NCBI GenBank assembly: GCA_000702685.1
Contig: JNJD01000007.1
Span: 62,001 to 126,000 of the forward strand
Source: Lachnospiraceae bacterium AC2028
GTDB lineage: Bacteria > Bacillota > Clostridia > Lachnospirales > Lachnospiraceae
Direction: 5' to 3'
DNA: 64,000 nt
This document shows positions 17,397 to 26,794 of the stretch, in pieces (the first letter of the stretch is position 1; each line of letters begins with the position of its first letter). Made by a program: the position numbers and the translations under genes. The notes below the pieces were generated by a model. The model did not search any database, was not told where the DNA came from, and worked only from the letters and a program-made list of their open reading frames with translations.

Positions 17397-20300
17397 TTAT
17401 CTGAGTACGGTTATCAGTTCGTCAAGCACCGTGCCCTGTCCCGCAAGCGCGCATTCCGATTCCCAGATCAGGCTTTCTCCCTGTCTGAAAGCAGTTATGG
17501 TCACTTTTATGACATCACTGTCATAATCCAGAGGGACGGTGAAGTCCGTCCTTTCATCCAGCACATATTCGGGCGAAAGGATCGTCACCGTATTGGCCGC
17601 AGTTTCCGCCGGTAGCCCCGGTTCCCTTCCGTTTATGACATACAGGGTATCGTAACAGCTGAGCTTTTCGTTATCGAAAGATACCAGTACAGCATCGGGA
17701 TATCCCCACACATTCGAAACAACGTATCCGCTTTCCCCTCTTTTTATATAAGCTTCCCCATCTGAAGTGGTAACAGGTCCCGTAAGTTCATCAAGGCACC
17801 TGCGTATGCTTCCCGATATATCAAGTTCATGGATACCGGCCGAAGTGACAACCCCTTTATTTCCGACATTATCCTCCGTATAAACATATATAATGAATTC
17901 CCCGTTAAAAAGCAGGTTTTCAAATGAAGGTTCCGTACTGTCCTCATCCATCTTAAGTTCCATCAGATACCTGTCTCCGATTGCTGTGAATATTCCTTCC
18001 GACCCATTGTCGAGGTTATATATACGGATCTCCGATCCTTCCTTTGCACCGGATCCCTCATCCGTGATACACAGTTCAACGGAGACGCTCCCGCTTCTTC
18101 TGTCTATAACGCATTCCTTCAGTACATTTGATATATTGCATTCCGATAATCTCTCATATCCGCCTCCGTTTACCGAAACGTAACAGTCAGGAGGCGTAGC
18201 GTCTCCTATGATCGTAAGTCCGTTCGATCTGTCCATCACAGGTTCGCTCCGTATGATCCGGTCGTCTTCGTTAAGAGCATATGCTCCAGTCTCAAGATGA
18301 GCCCGTGCTTCGGGATAAATAAACAGTTCACCCTCATACGATGTAATGAACCCTCCCGTAAAGCACAGCCTTCTTCCGAGATCACTTCTTTCCCCGGACG
18401 CTTCCGCAAGCGGCCGCGGGTAAAAAGCAGAGGTTCTGAAGCAATCTGTCGAAACGATACTCCGCTCCTCCGAAGATATATCGGACAACGGGAAAACAAA
18501 GGCCGCATATTCACCCGCGCTTTGATGAAACAGTGCTTCATCTATCTGATATCCGTTCCTTGCAAACCCGTATATGAACGAAGAATGCTCGATATAAAAC
18601 GGTGTTGCCGAATCTGCCCTGACATAGAATACATCTTCTCTGTCCGGAGCTCTGTATACGTTCTCCGCTTCCGTTATCACAAGTTTTTCCGTGCGGACAG
18701 GATACGGAATATATGCATTCTTTCCGTCAATAGCCAGATCGAACACATCACTTGTGTTGCCTGCCCTGTCTGCGGAAACGATATGGATATACTTATCGTT
18801 TCCGTCAGGAACAAAACTGATATCCCTGTTTGTAAGTCCTTCGGAAGACGTATTTTCATACCAGTCATCAAAACAGGCATCCGCCGCGGTTCCGGACACT
18901 TCCGCCCACGGTGAATAAACAAACCCACCCCTTCCGGTCACATCATCCCTGCCCGCGTGCTCATATGTGTCGATAAGATAAAAATATCCGTATACCCCGG
19001 TTGTTATCCGCAAGGCTTTATCATCAGTCTGCACATAATTGTCTGCCGAAGAGATCATATCCGTGGATCTGTATGCTCTTGCCATATAAGAATACAGGCT
19101 TCCGTTATCCCGGGGCATTTTCCAGTAAACCTCGATCCGCCCGTTGTCAGGATCAAGATAAAGTCCGGCACTGCTGACAGGATCGGGGGCTTCCGTATCG
19201 GGAGAATAAACCAGTTCCCCGCAGGATCCGTAAAATCGTACGGCAGGTTCCGTTATGATGCAGTATCCCGCCTTTTCCGTATCCCTGTCGGGATATGTGC
19301 ATTCGGAATGAACACAGATCATATGATCGCGGTATAAAAGACCATCCGCAGAGAAAGATGTTCCGCACCCGATGGCATCCCTCCCGGTCACGTTGATATT
19401 ACAGCTGATCGATGCATGTCCGTTACCTCCGCATACACCGTTTGTCATATTTCCGTTCTCAACTCCGCCTGTGTATCCGCTTCCTCCGCCTCCGCCGCAT
19501 CCGTACGATCCGGTATCGCAATCACCTCCGCCCCCTCCGTACCAGCCGCCGCCTCCGCCGCCGTTCATGATGAAGGGGTAGTCCTCTGTGCTTCCGTTAT
19601 ATGAATATGCATTTCCGCCGTATCCGAATCCTCCGGAGCCTCTGAACCATCCGGAGCCGGCTCCCGTCTGACTTCCTCCCGAAGAACTTCTCGGTCCTCC
19701 CGGCCACAGGGATCTTCCGCCTCCGCCCGTAAGACCTCCTCCGGAACCGGAAGTGCTTCCGTCACCGGCGCTTCCTCCGCCTCCGCCCGCAACGATCAGT
19801 ACCCGGTCTCTTGCACCGGAAAGATTCTTCAGAACTCCGTCATCATATGCGATATGTGTTGCACCGCCTCCGCATCCTCCGCGGTTTCCGTATGCATCTC
19901 TTCCGCCCGATCCTCCTCCGTTATATCCGTTCATTCCTCCGACGCAGATATAAAGAGTATCTCCCGCATTCAGATGCACCGTTCCGGAGGCATATCCTCC
20001 GTTACCGGCAGCATTAAAACCGTTGCTGACGGCACTTCCTCTTGCTCCCCAGACTTCAAGTTCATAATCGCCCTCAGCTTCCGCGGTAAATGTCTGAACA
20101 TTTCCGGTAAAAGAAAACTCTCTGTTCAGATTCAGAACATGATCCGCTCCCTTGCCTCCGGCACATGACATTACCGTCCTGCCGTTTATATCTATATGCG
20201 ATCCTTCTCCTCCGCCGCATATAACTCCGCCATCGACGGATTCCGTTCTCCCGGATCTCCCGGTATATATTTCCACCGTATCTCCTTCATATAAAAGTAT

Positions 20301-22208
20301 CTCGCATGATGAATACTCTCCGTTTTCTCCGGAATAAGAACCGTAAGATGCACCTGCTCCGCCCCACAGCTCCAGGGTGTATATGCCCGTTCTCGATACC
20401 GTATAGACAACAGGTTCACCTTCCCCCGAAAAATGTCTTTCGGAAGGCTCCGGTATCGCACCCGTTTTTTCCGTCAAAGCCTCGGTCCATTCGCTGTCAG
20501 TACCGGGCTCTCTGATAAAAAACTTATATAGATCATATCCGGCAGCGCCCGGAACATTCAGTCTTGCAAGACCGTCGTATCTCAGTTCCCCGAAGCTTTC
20601 ATTTCCCATATAATCCGCGGAAGCTTCAAGATCCAAAGTCTTAAACTTTGCATAAAGAATCATGTCATGATCGGCATCAAACAGATCTCCCGCTCTGCCG
20701 GCAAAATGATCCGGCGCCATATCGGGATCCGTATACCATCCGTCGAAAACAAATCCCGGATACACCGCATCGGGAAGCGTAGCGGGTATACTTTCCCAAT
20801 CCGCCGTGATGATATCGACGGTTGAATCGGTTTCCGATGAATGTATATATGTGAACTTTCCGTCGGACGTTAAATCTTCTGTCGTTCCGTACAAGTCCGT
20901 ATATGTCCATCCGGAAAAAGCCGTGCCGGTCCAAAACGCTCCGGCATCCGGTCCGCCCATCATATTCAGTTCTATGCGGTATCCCTTCGGATGAGTCAGA
21001 TTTGCGGGATCGATCTCCGTTTCATACATATAGCCTTTTTCAAACAGGTTATATCCCTCAAGCCGTTCCCCGTTTACCACTCCGTTATATGCACCCTGTT
21101 CATCCCTGAAATTCCCTCCGCAGATAAGTACGGCACTGTCACACCTGATCCAGACCGCATAAAGTGTGACAACGGCATCATCCGCTTCGTCCCCGCTTTC
21201 ATTAAGGCATGCGAAGCTTTCTTCCACGCTTTCCCTGTCACTTCCGTCTGCCAGTATCGCTTCACCGTCCGGTGAATCACTCCATCCGCCGAAGATATAT
21301 CCCGGATTAAAGAACCGGTTTTCCCTTAATTCCGCTTCTCCGCTTACCGGTTCTCCTTCATACAAATCGCTTCCGCCGTAATAGAAAACGGAATCCGGCA
21401 TCGATCCGCTCAAGGCACCGTTACCGTTATACCTGACCGTATAACGGTTGCATGAAATAAAGCAGTCACACATATGGGATCCCAGTGAACGGTCATTCTC
21501 CAGATTGTCCCCTCTTACCGGACAGAAAAACAGATATTCGACCGGAAACTCTTCGGCAAACTCCCCGGTGCCCGCAAACAGGTATCCTATTTTTCCGACA
21601 CACGTGTCATTGGTATAGACAAATCCCGTGAGAGGCTTCCCGCAATCAGCGCAATAAGCTATCCATCCCGAATCGTATGAGCTTTCGCATTTGCTGTTGG
21701 GAAGGCCGTCTATCCCGTAATATTCGTAATCCCTGCACGCAGAGAAAGGCCCGTGTATGCAGCGTGCCTCCCTGTGTGAAAGAACCCATTTCCCGACAGG
21801 TACGACCGAATCGGTTATCTCATCCTCGTAGTAATGCTGTCCGGGTTTTAATCCTCCCTGTACTTCCTTCCTGCTGACAACGCCTTCGGGGATCACCGTT
21901 GTTCCTTCGGCCGCTCTGTATTTATTTCCATCGGTATATACATATGTCCCGTACGATGACAGGGCATTCCCCTCAGGATGAACCGTGGTCCATGCAATCC
22001 CGCGGCTTCCCCGGTAAAACCGGATATAAGGATTTTCCATATAGCTGCTCATCACGCTTTCGGGCGAAGGCAGCCTCGAAGCACCGGCAAACAATGTACC
22101 GAAAGCAAGAGCACCGGCAGATATCGCAACAATGATACTCACGGGTGACATCAGCATACCGGTGAACATTTTTATGATCTTTAATGTTTTCTTTTTCATT
22201 CTGTCCAA
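17397..22208 (-). CDS. giant glycine-rich cell-surface protein
   Basis: 1603 residues. An N-terminal membrane segment (about 18-42) acts as signal or anchor. Residues 255-355 and about 405-525 hold Listeria-Bacteroides-type (InlB B) repeat-like segments: FNPGYIFGGWSDSPDG...TLYAVW and VYPGFVFDGWYTDPDM...LYAKF. Residues about 597-945 form a glycine-rich region in two parts, each with a YTLELWGGAG- or YELEVWGARG-type start and ending in long GGGGGG-rich loops; this matches the glycine-rich domain family related to ALK/LTK receptors. The last 650 residues hold fibronectin/Ig-like segments (DLAIDGKNAYIPYPVRTEKL, ECALAGQG). No LPXTG motif. The TTG at 22206-22208 is the likely start: GGAGG is 7 bases upstream, while the first ATG (22199) would be 16 bases away. 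Probably an adhesin or matrix protein. Confidence 0.82.
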   Translation of the reverse strand: MDRMKKKTLKIIKMFTGMLMSPVSIIVAISAGALAFGTLFAGASRLPSPESVMSSYMENPYIRFYRGSRGIAWTTVHPEGNALSSYGTYVYTDGNKYRAAEGTTVIPEGVVSRKEVQGGLKPGQHYYEDEITDSVVPVGKWVLSHREARCIHGPFSACRDYEYYGIDGLPNSKCESSYDSGWIAYCADCGKPLTGFVYTNDTCVGKIGYLFAGTGEFAEEFPVEYLFFCPVRGDNLENDRSLGSHMCDCFISCNRYTVRYNGNGALSGSMPDSVFYYGGSDLYEGEPVSGEAELRENRFFNPGYIFGGWSDSPDGEAILADGSDRESVEESFACLNESGDEADDAVVTLYAVWIRCDSAVLICGGNFRDEQGAYNGVVNGERLEGYNLFEKGYMYETEIDPANLTHPKGYRIELNMMGGPDAGAFWTGTAFSGWTYTDLYGTTEDLTSDGKFTYIHSSETDSTVDIITADWESIPATLPDAVYPGFVFDGWYTDPDMAPDHFAGRAGDLFDADHDMILYAKFKTLDLEASADYMGNESFGELRYDGLARLNVPGAAGYDLYKFFIREPGTDSEWTEALTEKTGAIPEPSERHFSGEGEPVVYTVSRTGIYTLELWGGAGASYGSYSGENGEYSSCEILLYEGDTVEIYTGRSGRTESVDGGVICGGGEGSHIDINGRTVMSCAGGKGADHVLNLNREFSFTGNVQTFTAEAEGDYELEVWGARGSAVSNGFNAAGNGGYASGTVHLNAGDTLYICVGGMNGYNGGGSGGRDAYGNRGGCGGGATHIAYDDGVLKNLSGARDRVLIVAGGGGGSAGDGSTSGSGGGLTGGGGRSLWPGGPRSSSGGSQTGAGSGWFRGSGGFGYGGNAYSYNGSTEDYPFIMNGGGGGGWYGGGGGDCDTGSYGCGGGGGSGYTGGVENGNMTNGVCGGNGHASISCNINVTGRDAIGCGTSFSADGLLYRDHMICVHSECTYPDRDTEKAGYCIITEPAVRFYGSCGELVYSPDTEAPDPVSSAGLYLDPDNGRIEVYWKMPRDNGSLYSYMARAYRSTDMISSADNYVQTDDKALRITTGVYGYFYLIDTYEHAGRDDVTGRGGFVYSPWAEVSGTAADACFDDWYENTSSEGLTNRDISFVPDGNDKYIHIVSADRAGNTSDVFDLAIDGKNAYIPYPVRTEKLVITEAENVYRAPDREDVFYVRADSATPFYIEHSSFIYGFARNGYQIDEALFHQSAGEYAAFVFPLSDISSEERSIVSTDCFRTSAFYPRPLAEASGERSDLGRRLCFTGGFITSYEGELFIYPEARAHLETGAYALNEDDRIIRSEPVMDRSNGLTIIGDATPPDCYVSVNGGGYERLSECNISNVLKECVIDRRSGSVSVELCITDEGSGAKEGSEIRIYNLDNGSEGIFTAIGDRYLMELKMDEDSTEPSFENLLFNGEFIIYVYTEDNVGNKGVVTSAGIHELDISGSIRRCLDELTGPVTTSDGEAYIKRGESGYVVSNVWGYPDAVLVSFDNEKLSCYDTLYVINGREPGLPAETAANTVTILSPEYVLDERTDFTVPLDYDSDVIKVTITAFRQGESLIWESECALAGQGTVLDELITVLR

Positions 22209-22227
22209 ATCATCACCTCCGCAGACA

Positions 22228-22257
22228 TAAAAAAACGGAGACCGATATCTTCTCCGT
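22228..22257 (-). terminator. intrinsic terminator after dapL
   Basis: A 7-base-pair stem ACGGAGA/TCTCCGT (22235-22241 with 22251-22257) followed on the minus strand by seven T. It ends the six-gene operon starting at 27798. Confidence 0.85.
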
Positions 22258-22319
22258 AAAAGAGAAAATATAAGTCTCCGTATTTGACAATTTTGCTTTC
22301 GAAATTATGTCAGACTATA

Positions 22320-23534
22320 TCACAGTTTTTTTATTCTTTCAATAGCCTCTACAGTATTCTCGTAAGTACCGAATGCGGTGAGTCTGAAGAAGTGCTCTCC
22401 GCTGGGACCGAAGCCCGAACCGGGAGTTCCGACAACATGTGCCTTATCGAGAAGATGATCGAAGAATTCCCAGCTGGTCATTCCATCAGGAGCTTTGAGC
22501 CAGATGTAAGGAGCGTTTACACCGCCCGATACCGAGTAGCCTGCTTCCTTAAGTCCTTCATAGATCACCTTTGCATTGTTCATGTAATAAGCAACCTGCT
22601 CTTTAAGCTGCTTTCTTCCTTCCTCGGAGTAAACAGCTTCACCTGCCTTCTGAACGATGTAGGGTGCACCGTTGTACTTGGTTCCGTGGCGTCTTGCCCA
22701 CATGGGATGAAGAGGAGTGTCGCCCGCTTTAAGATCCTTGGGAATAACGGTAAATCCGAGTCTTACGCCGGTAAAGCCCGCGTTCTTGGAAAACGATCTG
22801 AACTCGATCGCACAGGTTCTTGCACCTTCGCACTCATAAATGCTGTGAGGTACATTCTCCTCGGAGATATACGCTTCGTATGCGGCATCGTAAAGAATGA
22901 TCGCGCCGACCTTGTTCGCATAGTCAACCCACTTCTGAAGCTGATCCTTGGTAATTGCGGATCCTGTGGGATTGTTGGGGAAGCACAGATAGATAAGATC
23001 CGGAGTCTCGGAAGGAAGCTCTGGAGCAAATCCGTTCTCTTCAAGGCAGGGCATGTAGATAACATCGGACCATGTCTCGGATGCGGGGTCCCAGGTTCCG
23101 GTCCTTCCGGCCATTACATTCGAATCAACATACACGGGATATACGGGATCGCATACCGCGATCTTGTTATCGGTTGAAAAGATCTCCTGAATGTTGGCGC
23201 AGTCTGACTTTGCACCGTCGGAAACAAAGATCTCATCTGCGGAGATGTCGCATCCTCTCTTTTTATAATCGGTATCTGCGATGACATTTCTCAGGAATTC
23301 ATATCCGAGATCGGGAGCATATCCCTTGAAGGTATCCTTGGATGCCATCTCATCAACTGCCGAGTGAAGCGCACTGATGATGGCTGGTGCAAGAGGCTGT
23401 GTAACATCACCGATGCCAAGTCTGATGATCTTGGCTTCGGGATGAGCCTCCTGATATTCTCTTACCTTTCTTCCCACGGTTGAAAAGAGATAGCTTCCGG
23501 GAAGTTTCAAATAGTTGTCGTTGGCTTTGACCAT
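22320..23534 (-). CDS. dapL: LL-diaminopimelate aminotransferase
   Basis: Converts tetrahydrodipicolinate directly to LL-diaminopimelate with glutamate, a one-step route to the lysine and peptidoglycan precursor. 404 residues, the usual length. YLFSTVGRKVREYQEAHP, IIRLGIGDVTQPL and DGAKSDCANIQ are characteristic of DapL, and the PLP lysine lies in FRSFSKNAGFTGVRLGF. It is the last gene of a six-gene operon and is followed by a terminator. Start ATG at 23532-23534 with GAGGAG. Confidence 0.96.
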   Translation of the reverse strand: MVKANDNYLKLPGSYLFSTVGRKVREYQEAHPEAKIIRLGIGDVTQPLAPAIISALHSAVDEMASKDTFKGYAPDLGYEFLRNVIADTDYKKRGCDISADEIFVSDGAKSDCANIQEIFSTDNKIAVCDPVYPVYVDSNVMAGRTGTWDPASETWSDVIYMPCLEENGFAPELPSETPDLIYLCFPNNPTGSAITKDQLQKWVDYANKVGAIILYDAAYEAYISEENVPHSIYECEGARTCAIEFRSFSKNAGFTGVRLGFTVIPKDLKAGDTPLHPMWARRHGTKYNGAPYIVQKAGEAVYSEEGRKQLKEQVAYYMNNAKVIYEGLKEAGYSVSGGVNAPYIWLKAPDGMTSWEFFDHLLDKAHVVGTPGSGFGPSGEHFFRLTAFGTYENTVEAIERIKKL

Positions 23535-23552
23535 TTTCTTTCTCCTCTTTCT

Positions 23553-24467
23553 TTATTCTTTTATGTTCAGCGCCCTGCTCTTTTTCAGGATATCCTTCAG
23601 CCTGTCCGGCCCGAAGATATAATCCTTCTCGCAGAAGTCGCAATGGATCTCGGCATCCTTGTTTTCTTTTATAAGTTCGACGATCTCTTTTTCTCCGAGG
23701 CTTATCAGAGCCTTCTCGACTCTTTCGTCGGAGCAGTCGCATTTATACGCACAATCGTAGGTCTCGTTGAAATTGATATCAAGTCCCTTAAGGACCTCTC
23801 CTATCATATCCTCGGGAGTCAGGCCTTCGTCAAGCATCTCCGTTACGCTCTTAATACTTTTAAGATTCTCCTCTATGACTGCTATAACATCATCTCCCGC
23901 ATCGGGCATGAGCTGGATTATGAATCCTCCGGAGCATCTTACGGTATTATCCATATTCATGAGTACACCGAGACCGACGGATGAAGGAGTCTGTTCGGAA
24001 GCCGCGAAATAATAAGTCATATCTTCCGCAATCTCACCTGTCTGAAGCGTAGTCCTTCCGACATAGGGTTCCTTAAGTCCGAGGTCTTTGACGACTATCA
24101 GATCTCCGTTTCCGATCGCACCCGATACATTAAGATGTCCGTTTGCTTTTGCGGGAAGAATGACATCCGGAACCGGGGTATAACCCTTTACGTTTCCGTG
24201 TGAATCGGCGCATACGGTAAGTCCTCCGGAAGGTCCGTCGGATTTGATCTGTATCGTGAGCTTATCTCCGTCTCCCTTCATCATGATGCTCATCATGGCA
24301 GCTGCGGAAAGCATTCTTCCGAGCGCAGCGCTCATCACGGGGCTTGTGTTGTGGAGACGTCTCGATTCCTCGCATATGTTCAGGGTCGTACACGCAAATG
24401 CCCTGATATGGAAATCCGCAGCAGTGGCGGAAACTATATAATCCTTTTTACACTTTTCGTTTATCAT
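23553..24467 (-). CDS. hslO: redox-regulated chaperone Hsp33
   Basis: A holdase chaperone switched on by oxidation of a C-terminal zinc centre. 304 residues with the N-terminal SAALGRMLSAAAMMSIMMKGDG region and GYTPVPDVILPA typical of Hsp33, and the zinc cysteines as CDCSDER followed by CDFC near the C terminus. Its ATG (24465-24467) overlaps the stop of the methyltransferase gene (ATGA) and has no strong ribosome site, so it is probably translated by coupling. dapL follows after 18 bases. Confidence 0.95.
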   Translation of the reverse strand: MINEKCKKDYIVSATAADFHIRAFACTTLNICEESRRLHNTSPVMSAALGRMLSAAAMMSIMMKGDGDKLTIQIKSDGPSGGLTVCADSHGNVKGYTPVPDVILPAKANGHLNVSGAIGNGDLIVVKDLGLKEPYVGRTTLQTGEIAEDMTYYFAASEQTPSSVGLGVLMNMDNTVRCSGGFIIQLMPDAGDDVIAVIEENLKSIKSVTEMLDEGLTPEDMIGEVLKGLDINFNETYDCAYKCDCSDERVEKALISLGEKEIVELIKENKDAEIHCDFCEKDYIFGPDRLKDILKKSRALNIKE

Positions 24468-25273
24468 TTATTATCAGGTTTCCTGAGGACCGCATAGATC
24501 CTTTCGGTATCATCTCTTACTTCACCGTCCGTATCGGAATCACAGATGAGGACGGGTTCCAGTCCGCATTTTCCGGCAAGTCTTTCTATGTCATCTTTTT
24601 CAATGCCGCGCTGAAGATGTGTTTCCTCCGCACGTTCATACAGGCCGTCTTCTCTTTTTATGAAAAGAGTGAGATCGTATTCATTGACATTCTCATCCTC
24701 ATCATAGAAATTATCCCAGATGAAGGAAACATCCTCTCCCGCTTCCGCGATGGTGGATTCTCCGATGGCTTCCCTGTATTTGTATGAGGTGTTGCAATCG
24801 AAAATGAAAAGCCCGCCGGGATAAAGAAAATTGGAAACTCCGCCGAATGCGGCTTCAAGCTCCTCATCCGAAAGAAGATAATTAAGACTGTCACATAAGC
24901 ATACGGCGGTACCTATCGTCGAATACAGATCGAGTTCGCATATATCCTGGTTCAGGTACATGATCCCGCGTCCGTCATCCGAATCGAAAGCCCTGGTGAG
25001 CATTTCCGATGAGATATCCACGCCGAAAACATCATATCCCTTATCGAACAGCTTTCTCGTTACTATCCCCGTTCCGCAGGCAAGATCCGCTACCAGATCT
25101 CTTTCGCTCGCAAGGATCTCCTCATCTTCGGAAGAGGCTTCTTCCTTATTATCGCTTGTCCTTGTAACGCCGTACTTTCTGATATCGCGATCGATCCTGG
25201 AGACCCATTCGTCATAGGGAACGTCACTCATCAGTTCGTCATACACTCCGGCAAATGCCTGATAAGAATCCAA
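24464..25273 (-). CDS. class I SAM-dependent methyltransferase
   Basis: 269 residues. The SAM-binding motif is LVADLACGTGIVTRKLFDKG followed by VFGVDISSEML, the class I fold. FAGVYDELMSDVPYDEWV at the start and FIFDCNTSYKYRE resemble a family of Firmicute methyltransferases of unknown substrate. The start is a TTG (25271-25273): it has GGAGG five bases upstream and gives the family-typical N terminus. It begins one base after the stop of the export-protein gene and overlaps hslO by four. Confidence 0.88.
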   Translation of the reverse strand: MDSYQAFAGVYDELMSDVPYDEWVSRIDRDIRKYGVTRTSDNKEEASSEDEEILASERDLVADLACGTGIVTRKLFDKGYDVFGVDISSEMLTRAFDSDDGRGIMYLNQDICELDLYSTIGTAVCLCDSLNYLLSDEELEAAFGGVSNFLYPGGLFIFDCNTSYKYREAIGESTIAEAGEDVSFIWDNFYDEDENVNEYDLTLFIKREDGLYERAEETHLQRGIEKDDIERLAGKCGLEPVLICDSDTDGEVRDDTERIYAVLRKPDNK

Positions 25274-25274
25274 T

Positions 25275-25748
25275 TCAGCCTCCGATTCCCAGAATAGTGA
25301 GTACGCCCGCAGTTCCGAGTCCCATTATGATTCCCGCAAGGACTACGCCTGCGATTACGGCAATTACACTTTTCTTAAAATCCATATCAAGGATACTTGC
25401 TGCAAGAGTTCCGGTCCATGCACCGGTTCCCGGAACAGGAATACCTACAAAAAGAAACAGTGCCCAGTAAAGTCCGCGTCCGGCTTTGCTCTGAAGCTTT
25501 TCCCCTCCCTTGTGTCCCTTTTCGAGACAGAAGGTGAAGAATTTTCCGATGACCTTCTTATCCTTGCCCCACTCGAGCACCTTTCTCGCAAAAAAGAAGA
25601 TGACGGGAACGGGAAGCATATTTCCTACGATACAAATGGGATAAAGGATCAGCGGATCAAGTCCTCTTGTAAGTCCGAAGGGAACCGCAACCCTGAGTTC
25701 GATGAGCGGTACCATCGAGATAAAAAAGCAAATCAGATATTCGATCAT
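25275..25748 (-). CDS. small multidrug export-family membrane protein (COG2426)
   Basis: 157 residues, four to five predicted helices. IELRVAVPFGLTRGLDP and LFLFVGIPVPGTGAWTGTLAASIL match the COG2426 / Sm_multidrug_ex family. The name comes from weak early evidence; the true substrate is not known. ATGA overlap with hisC upstream, and a one-base gap to the methyltransferase downstream. The ribosome site AAGGAG is inside the end of hisC. Confidence 0.88.
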   Translation of the reverse strand: MIEYLICFFISMVPLIELRVAVPFGLTRGLDPLILYPICIVGNMLPVPVIFFFARKVLEWGKDKKVIGKFFTFCLEKGHKGGEKLQSKAGRGLYWALFLFVGIPVPGTGAWTGTLAASILDMDFKKSVIAVIAGVVLAGIIMGLGTAGVLTILGIGG

Positions 25749-26794
25749 TTCACAATCTCCTTAAGGTTTCTGACAAGTATGTCACATTCTTCGTCCGTGC
25801 CGACAGTTATCCTGAGATACTCACTGATGCGCGGTTTATTCCAATATCTGACATAGATATTTCTCTTTTTAAGTTCGGTAAAGATATGCTCCGCAGATAC
25901 GGATGCATGCTTGGCAAAGATGAAATTGGTCTTGGAATCCTGGAATTCAAATCCAAGTTCCTTAAGATCGGCCTTAAGTCTTTCCCTGGTCTTGACGATC
26001 TTTTCACAGGTTGTCCTGAAATATTCATCATCTTTAACAGCCTCAACTCCGAGCGCCAGAGTCAGGGATGTCATGGTATAGGAATTGAACGAATATTTGA
26101 CATCATTTAAATATTTGATCATGGTCTCGGAACCGATCGCATAACCTATGCGGAGTCCCGCCATGGATCTGGATTTACTGAAGGTCTGAATGACAAGAAG
26201 ATTGTCATACTCGTCAAGAAGACTCAGTGCGCTTTCCGCACCGAAATCAACATATGCTTCATCAACGATGCATACCACATCACGGTTCTTATCAAGGATC
26301 GACCTGATACCGTCAAGTCCCATGAATACTCCGGTGGGAGCATTGGGATTGGCGATGATCACGCCTCCGTTTTCCCTTGCATAATCTTCGGAATGGATCC
26401 TGAATTCATCATCAAGAGGAATCTGCTCATAGGGGATCTTGAAAAGATCGGCCCAGACATCATAGAAGGAATAAGTTATATCCGGGAAGAAGATCTTCTT
26501 ATCCGAATTAAAAAACGTAAGAAAAGCCATCGCAAGAACGTCATCGGAACCCACTCCGACAAAAACCTGCGAGGGCTTTACATTATATTTTTCGGCCAGC
26601 ACGTTCACAAGAGAGGAACATGTCGGATCCGGATATTTTCTTAAAAGCGATATGTCATATCCCTTAAGAAGAGCTTCCACCCCGGGTGCGGGGGGATAGG
26701 GATTCTCATTGGTATTGAGCTTGATAACTTTTCCTGTGGGCTGTTCACCCGGTACATACGGTACTACTTTTCTGACATTTGATTCCCAGTTCAT
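25745..26794 (-). CDS. hisC: histidinol-phosphate aminotransferase
   Basis: A PLP enzyme of histidine synthesis that can also act on aromatic amino-acid precursors. 349 residues, usual size. KLNTNENPYPPAPGV at the start, FVGVGSDDVLAMAF, ANPNAPTGV, VDEAYVDFG and the PLP lysine in TFSKSRSMAGLRIGYAIG are all typical. No other his gene is visible nearby, so it is separated from any histidine operon. Overlaps its upstream and downstream neighbours by four bases each. Confidence 0.95.
   Translation of the reverse strand: MNWESNVRKVVPYVPGEQPTGKVIKLNTNENPYPPAPGVEALLKGYDISLLRKYPDPTCSSLVNVLAEKYNVKPSQVFVGVGSDDVLAMAFLTFFNSDKKIFFPDITYSFYDVWADLFKIPYEQIPLDDEFRIHSEDYARENGGVIIANPNAPTGVFMGLDGIRSILDKNRDVVCIVDEAYVDFGAESALSLLDEYDNLLVIQTFSKSRSMAGLRIGYAIGSETMIKYLNDVKYSFNSYTMTSLTLALGVEAVKDDEYFRTTCEKIVKTRERLKADLKELGFEFQDSKTNFIFAKHASVSAEHIFTELKKRNIYVRYWNKPRISEYLRITVGTDEECDILVRNLKEIVK

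Noticed and set aside
19372-19953. Proline-rich plus-strand frames
   Set aside because: Reverse reading of the poly-glycine region of the giant surface protein.
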